64,000 nucleotides of DNA from Betaproteobacteria bacterium HGW-Betaproteobacteria-16 (lineage in GTDB: Bacteria; Pseudomonadota; Gammaproteobacteria; Burkholderiales; Burkholderiaceae_C). How positions within the stretch are numbered: the first letter of the stretch is position 1; every line of letters starts with the position of its first letter. A program made the position numbers and the translations under genes. The stretch lies in contig PHCQ01000021.1 in assembly GCA_002840835.1 (NCBI GenBank), forward strand, positions 1-64,000, given 5' to 3'. Positions 60,184 through 64,000 of the stretch are shown here, piece after piece. The notes beneath the pieces were generated by a model. The model saw only the letters and a program-made list of their open reading frames with translations. It was not told where the DNA came from and searched no databases.

Positions 60184-60633
60184 ATGAACTACGAAGAACG
60201 CGACTCGTTCGGCATTTACGCCGCCACCCCCACTGCCATGGACGACACCGTCCCGGAGCGCAACCGTGGCCCGGGCCCCCATCTGATGGGCGCAGACACC
60301 CTGCTGGGCAATGACGTGGTGAACACCATGGACGAAAACCTGGGCGACATCAAGGAAATCATGCTCGACATGCGCACCGGCCGCGTGAGCTACGCCGTGC
60401 TGTCGTTTGGTGGCTTTCTGGGCATGGGCGAAAAGCTGTTCGCGGTGCCATGGGACGCATTGAAGCTGGATACGGTCAACAAATGCTTCGTGCTCGATGC
60501 GAGCAAGGATCGCCTGGAAAACGCGCCCGGCTTCGACAAGAACGACTGGCCTGACATGGCCGACACGGCCTGGGAAAAAGGTGTGCATGACTTTTACGGC
60601 ACGCAGCCGTACGTGGACCCGCGCGCCATCTGA
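60184..60633 (+). CDS. PRC-barrel domain protein
   Basis: The 149-residue soluble protein contains one PRC-barrel: GADTLLGNDVVNTMDENLGDIKEIMLDMRTGRVSYAVLSFGGFLGMGEKLFAVPWDALKL. The flanking acidic stretches and the C-terminal WEKGVHDFYGTQPYVDPR are typical of stress-induced free-standing PRC-barrel proteins. It is downstream of a Crp/Fnr gene and followed by a clear terminator. Confidence 0.9.
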   Translation: MNYEERDSFGIYAATPTAMDDTVPERNRGPGPHLMGADTLLGNDVVNTMDENLGDIKEIMLDMRTGRVSYAVLSFGGFLGMGEKLFAVPWDALKLDTVNKCFVLDASKDRLENAPGFDKNDWPDMADTAWEKGVHDFYGTQPYVDPRAI

Positions 60634-60684
60634 TTCCCTGCGCTGTCCACCTGGTGGTCGGCGCGTTGGGTGTCAAACGCCATC

Positions 60685-60717
60685 AAACCGCGCCGGCATT
60701 CGCCGCGCGGTTTTTTT
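60685..60717 (+). terminator. Rho-independent terminator after the PRC-barrel gene
   Basis: AAACCGCGC (60685-60693) and GCGCGGTTT (60705-60713) form a perfect 9-bp stem with an 11-base loop, followed by T residues to 60717. It also lies nine bases before the end of the convergent L,D-transpeptidase gene. Confidence 0.88.
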
Positions 60718-60725
60718 CTGGATCG

Positions 60726-61502
60726 TCAAGGCGCTGCGCTGAACACGTCGTCCAATGTCAGTTGGTCCGGCAGCACATAAATGGCGGCCGACATGCTGGA
60801 GAACACGGGCAGGATGTGGGTCTCGAAGAAATCGACCGGCACGTTGATGCAACCGTAGGAAATGCGGTTGTCTTCGGCCGTCTCGGAAGCCAGCCGCTCC
60901 AGTCGCCGTTCACTGGCGACGTTGGGGCGCACACGGTGCATGGACACGGCTGCGTCGTAGTCGACCCACACCACGTCTTCGCCGTTGAGGTTTCGGCCTA
61001 TCCGGCCGTTGAAGCGGCCAGCCGGCGTGGTGCGTTCTTCGGGCAGTACGTCGGCAATGGCCTTCTCGCCAATGCCAGGGACGGTGTGATCGCCAATGGC
61101 CGAACCCAGCAATACGGCCGTGTGGGCCTGCAGGCGGGCATGGGCGTCGAACACATAGAGGCGCGCTGCCCGCTTGTCGATGATGACAAACGGCATGGCG
61201 GCATGGTCTTGCGTGACGACAGTCCAGAGTGCCATGTTCTTCACCGGGTCTGAGACCGGGGCGTCACCCCAGTCGGCCAGGCGTGCATGCGCGGGAAATG
61301 CCGCTGAGTCGTTTGCAGGGGGAATGGCATTTGCATGCGGTGGCGATCCGCTGGGCAACATCAGCGCCAACACGCTCAGACCCACCACGAGTCCCATGCG
61401 CAATTCGCCGATCAAGCGCGGAATGGGTTTTTCCGACGCGGGGAAAGGGGGCGCTGCACCTGCGCAGCGAGGGTTCTTCGCCAGGCTGGAAGGGAGTCGC
61501 AT
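60726..61502 (-). CDS. L,D-transpeptidase (YkuD family)
   Basis: The catalytic domain spans roughly residues 95-250. It includes FVIIDKRAARLYVFDAHARLQA, TTPAGRFNGRIGRN, SMHRVRPN and the nucleophile motif RISYGCINVPVDFF (YGCIN in place of the more common HGC). A hydrophobic segment (GLVVGLSVLALMLPSG) near residue 40 anchors or exports it. The length is 258 residues from the ATG at 61502. This is a second, distinct L,D-transpeptidase in the window and lacks the NTF2-like domain of the first. Confidence 0.85.
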   Translation of the reverse strand: MRLPSSLAKNPRCAGAAPPFPASEKPIPRLIGELRMGLVVGLSVLALMLPSGSPPHANAIPPANDSAAFPAHARLADWGDAPVSDPVKNMALWTVVTQDHAAMPFVIIDKRAARLYVFDAHARLQAHTAVLLGSAIGDHTVPGIGEKAIADVLPEERTTPAGRFNGRIGRNLNGEDVVWVDYDAAVSMHRVRPNVASERRLERLASETAEDNRISYGCINVPVDFFETHILPVFSSMSAAIYVLPDQLTLDDVFSAAP

Positions 61503-61599
61503 GGTGAGTGCAGCGGGTGGAAAACAAAAGACAAAACGGCCCGGCAACTGGCTCTCGTTTGCACGATGGCGCAGGTGTCGGGCCGCGAGGGCGTACCGA

Positions 61600-61959
61600 T
61601 CAATTCCGGTCGGCGCGTGCGGCCAGGCGCTCATCCATGGATCGGTCCTGGTTCATGTCACCAGTGCCTTGAGTCATGGTGCTGCGGTCCTGGTTCAGGG
61701 TGCCGGTACCCTGGTTTGTGGTGTCGGTGCCCTGGCCCATGGTGGTGCCGGAGCCTGGGGTGGTCGCGCCCTGGTTCAGGGTGCCAGTGGCCGGGGGCGT
61801 GGCGCCTTGGTTCAGCGTGCCGGTGGCAGGGTTCTGGCTGCTGATGTCGCCAGGGCCTGGGCTGGGCGTGCTGGGGGCAGTTTGTGCAAAGACGAGGCTG
61901 GCGGAGCCAACGACGGCCAGAGCTGCCAATGAAGCGGTGAGGTATTTGGTTGCGAGCAT
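61600..61959 (-). CDS. Small exported protein with Gly-Thr-Leu-Asn-Gln repeats
   Basis: A signal peptide (YLTASLAALAVVGSASLVFAQ) is followed by a low-complexity region of imperfect GTLNQ(G/D) repeats: GTLNQGATPPATGTLNQGATT, then TTMGQGTDTTNQGTGTLNQD. It ends basic (DERLAARADRN). The length is 119. I recognise no family. The repeats suggest an intrinsically disordered periplasmic or secreted protein. Confidence 0.7.
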   Translation of the reverse strand: MLATKYLTASLAALAVVGSASLVFAQTAPSTPSPGPGDISSQNPATGTLNQGATPPATGTLNQGATTPGSGTTMGQGTDTTNQGTGTLNQDRSTMTQGTGDMNQDRSMDERLAARADRN

Positions 61960-62183
61960 GGAAGTTTCCTTTCGGCTGCGAACAGCGTGGGTTCAAATCC
62001 AGTCGGAAATCCCGACTGAGGTTCAGAGTACGCCGCAGGTATGCACAGGGTCTGTGCGCCTGCGAACCTATGCTGCTGCTGCAGGTGTAAGAGATTGCGT
62101 ATGAACCGGGTGTTTGTGTGCGCTGTCGAACCGACCGGCGCATACTGGTGCGTACCCTTCATGCTTCATTGAAAAGGATTCAG

Positions 62184-62414
62184 ATGGCTCAAACCGCACG
62201 CATCGTTGGCAAGGTCGAATACCGGGGGGGCGATGGCCCTCCTGTGGAAATTCGGGAAGGCCCTGTCGAGGTGTCGATCTCGGAAACCGACGCCACCTTG
62301 AGCTGGGTGGACGAGGAAGTGCATGGCTCTGCGGCCATGCCCATTGGCGACTTCCAGCGCTACGTGAAGGAAGGTCAGATCAAGCTGGATGGGCCGGTCA
62401 AGGCCGAGGCCTGA
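62184..62414 (+). CDS. Small conserved hypothetical protein (76 residues)
   Basis: The ATG at 62184 is preceded by AAAGGA. The product reads as a small beta-rich domain: VGKVEYRGGDGPPVEIREGPVEVSISETDATLSWVDEEVHGSAAMPIGDFQRYVKEGQIKL (by parts: VGKVEYRGG, VEVSISETDATLSW, AAMPIGDFQRYV). The codon use is like its neighbours. I do not recognise a named family. A hairpin follows the stop codon. Confidence 0.75.
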   Translation: MAQTARIVGKVEYRGGDGPPVEIREGPVEVSISETDATLSWVDEEVHGSAAMPIGDFQRYVKEGQIKLDGPVKAEA

Positions 62415-62416
62415 AG

Positions 62417-62436
62417 GGCGCACCGCCGTGCGCCCT
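62417..62436. terminator. Hairpin between convergent genes
   Basis: GGGCGCAC (62417-62424) and GTGCGCCC (62429-62436) pair perfectly with a CGCC loop. There is no T-run. It is located between the small hypothetical gene and the convergent autotransporter gene. Confidence 0.5.
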
Positions 62437-62450
62437 CGCGCGCTTGAGCT

Positions 62451-64000
62451 TCAGAACGCCCAGTTCAATCGCACCGAAGCGGTCTGATCGCGCAGGCCCT
62501 TGCGCAGGCGCAGGTCGTAGCGGGCGACCAGTTCCATGCTGTCGCTGGCCTGATGGTGAATGCCCACGCCCAGTTCGCCCAGCGTGCGCGAAGCCGGCAG
62601 GCCTTCGGTGGTGAAGGCCACGCCGCCACCGGTGAAGCGCGCGGTCACGGCGTTGCGCTGGTCGCGCAGGTCGTAGCCCAGCGCGGCACTGGCCAGCCAC
62701 TGCGTTTGCGGCGTGATTTGCTGCTGCACCTGCGCGCCCACCTTCAGGATGGCCTCCTGCGCGGTCTGTTCGTTCACCTGCAGGTTCAGCGCACCCGCAC
62801 CCGTTTCGGTGTAGCCCTCGGCCTTGAAGCTGCGCCAGTCCAGCGCCACCATGGGCTGCAGAGTGGTTTGCGGGTTCAGCGTGTATGCCTTGCTGAAGCC
62901 CACGCCCAGGTGCCAGGCGTCGCCGTTGTACTTGGCCTGCGCGGTGCGGCCCATGAAGCTGATGTTGCGTTCGGACTCCACGCGGCTGCGGGTGAAGTCG
63001 CCCTGCCAGTTCAGCTGCCAGCCGGCGTTGCCCACCGCGTACTGGCCGTAGCCCACCAGCTGCACGCTTTCGATGTCGCTGTTCTGGCCGGCGGCGAAGT
63101 CCTGGCCGGCCACCTCGCTGCCCAGGTAGCCCAGGCCAAAGCCCAGCGTGGTGGTGGCGCTGAACTCGGACTGCACGCCGCCGATCAGGCCGTAGGTGTT
63201 GAGCTTGTAGCCACTGGCGCCGTCCACCGTGTCCTGGTTGAGACGGTTGCCCAGGGCCTTGACCCAAAGGCCCTTGCCACTGGTGCTCACACCACCCGCA
63301 CCACCGCCGCCGCCACCGTTGGGTTCCTGCAGGCTGGCCACGGGGCTGCCCTGCAGCTGCTGCTGGATCACCGCACGGGTGCCACTGCCGAGGTTCATGA
63401 GCGTGGCCGGTACGTTGCCGTGCATCGAAGGCATGGTCTGGCCCACCGCCTGCGCCACGGTTCGACCATTGGGCAGCCGGCCGAGGCCGGTGACCACGGC
63501 GTCGAAGTCGGTGCCGGTGGCGCCGCCGCGAACGAAGCCGTCGAGCACACCGGCGGCGGGTGCTCCGCCTGATAGGCTGTTTTGTTGCACGGCGGGGACG
63601 ATACCGATGGGGGCTGGAGCCGGTACCGGTGTCTGGGCGGGAGCAGGGGACGGAGCTGGGGAGGGCGCAGGCGACGGAGCTGGTGACGGTGCAGGGGCAG
63701 GGGCCGAGGACGATCCTGCCGCCACGATCTGCAGGTCCACCGCGTTGCCTCTGGTGGCGGACTCGAAGTCGAACAGGTAACTGTTGTCGGTGACGTTGTT
63801 CGCGGGCGCATTGTTGGTCAAGGTGCCAGTGGCGCTGACCACATTCGCCAAGGTCTGGCCCACGGCCAGGCTGGTGCCGCTCACGTCCACTTCAATTTGC
63901 GCAGCGCTGGTCAGGACTGCGTTGCCTGTCACCCTCAGGCGGCCGTAGCCACTGACGGTGTTGTTGCTGGTAGCGCCGATGCGCAGTGTGCCGCTCTGGG
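62451..64000 (-). CDS. Autotransporter (type Va) C-terminal portion, N-terminus beyond the window
   Basis: The frame stays open to the window edge and encodes about 516 residues. The last ~270 residues form an autotransporter beta-barrel (KGLWVKALGNRLNQD, GFGLGYLGSEVAG, AKYNGDAWHLGVGFSKAY, LGELGVGIHHQASDSMELVARYDL) ending in Phe (LNWAF), as needed for outer-membrane insertion. Before it is a Pro/Ala/Ser-rich linker (P-A-P-S repeats, about 63595-63720), then Gly-rich spacer text. The passenger start is off the window. Such proteins display or release a surface passenger; its function is unknown. Confidence 0.88.
   Translation of the reverse strand, partial: QSGTLRIGATSNNTVSGYGRLRVTGNAVLTSAAQIEVDVSGTSLAVGQTLANVVSATGTLTNNAPANNVTDNSYLFDFESATRGNAVDLQIVAAGSSSAPAPAPSPAPSPAPSPAPSPAPAQTPVPAPAPIGIVPAVQQNSLSGGAPAAGVLDGFVRGGATGTDFDAVVTGLGRLPNGRTVAQAVGQTMPSMHGNVPATLMNLGSGTRAVIQQQLQGSPVASLQEPNGGGGGGAGGVSTSGKGLWVKALGNRLNQDTVDGASGYKLNTYGLIGGVQSEFSATTTLGFGLGYLGSEVAGQDFAAGQNSDIESVQLVGYGQYAVGNAGWQLNWQGDFTRSRVESERNISFMGRTAQAKYNGDAWHLGVGFSKAYTLNPQTTLQPMVALDWRSFKAEGYTETGAGALNLQVNEQTAQEAILKVGAQVQQQITPQTQWLASAALGYDLRDQRNAVTARFTGGGVAFTTEGLPASRTLGELGVGIHHQASDSMELVARYDLRLRKGLRDQTASVRLNWAF

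Noticed and set aside
63596-63720. Tandem DNA repeat or CRISPR-like array near the window end
   Set aside because: The repetition is coding: it specifies the Pro/Ala/Ser linker of the autotransporter, with no spacers.
1-64000. Mobile element, prophage or genomic island
   Set aside because: No transposase, integrase or phage structural gene is recognisable. The only tRNA (30690-30782) is intact with no duplicated 3' end found downstream.

Overview
The window is ordinary high-GC chromosomal DNA of a betaproteobacterium, most likely a Comamonadaceae member close to Hydrogenophaga. The grounds are the protein families, the gene orders (ribD-ribE-ribBX-ribH-nusB; fimT-pilVWX-pilY1-pilE; cysS-alkA-accA-tilS-lysC), a PHB depolymerase, and a GC-rich intergenic repeat of the kind seen in this family. 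The genus is an inference. I see no prophage, insertion sequence, CRISPR array or rRNA operon.

Region by region: (1) 1-4.5 kb, minus strand: a riboflavin operon (ribD, ribE, ribBX, ribH) with nusB and the start of an aminotransferase. (2) 4.5-12.5 kb: minor pilin and type IV pilus assembly genes, including a 1434-residue PilY1; a separate FimT-like gene diverges from ribD. (3) 12.7-16.6 kb: nrdR, glyA behind a ZTP riboswitch, a lytic transglycosylase with a good sigma-70 promoter, and a gene-poor stretch of about 860 bp with an orphan strong terminator. (4) 16.6-25 kb: a DUF349 protein, then a six-gene minus-strand envelope operon (TPR/NTF2 protein, L,D-transpeptidase, two cyclophilins, lpxH, mtfA-like). 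(5) 25-32.3 kb: cysS, DNA glycosylase, accA, tilS, lysC, tRNA-Ser(GCT), an EamA transporter and an Hsp15-like RNA-binding protein. (6) 32.3-41.7 kb: the most interesting block. A sigma-54 enhancer-binding regulator faces a textbook -24/-12 promoter and inverted repeats. They precede a substrate-binding protein, an extracellular PHB depolymerase, two ABC ATPases, two ABC permeases and an alpha/beta hydrolase. This looks like a co-regulated unit for polymer degradation and product uptake. (7) 41.8-53 kb: hemH, a HAD hydrolase, a GST, an orphan glycine-betaine-type binding lipoprotein, squalene genes hpnE and hpnD, a HiPIP, and membrane or stress proteins. (8) 53-58.2 kb: a molybdenum hydroxylase cassette (XdhC, Tat-exported large subunit, 2Fe-2S subunit) with a divergent AraC regulator. 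(9) 58.2-64 kb: two Crp/Fnr regulators, a PRC-barrel protein, an L,D-transpeptidase, small envelope proteins and the C-terminal part of an autotransporter running off the window.

Genes that probably work together: the rib operon makes riboflavin from GTP-derived and ribulose-5-phosphate-derived intermediates, although a functional GTP cyclohydrolase II must lie elsewhere. The pilus operon supplies minor pilins and the PilY1 tip protein. The sigma-54 block could break down extracellular poly(3-hydroxybutyrate) and import the product through a branched-chain-type ABC transporter. The substrate assignment is inference from gene order; the promoter architecture is seen directly.
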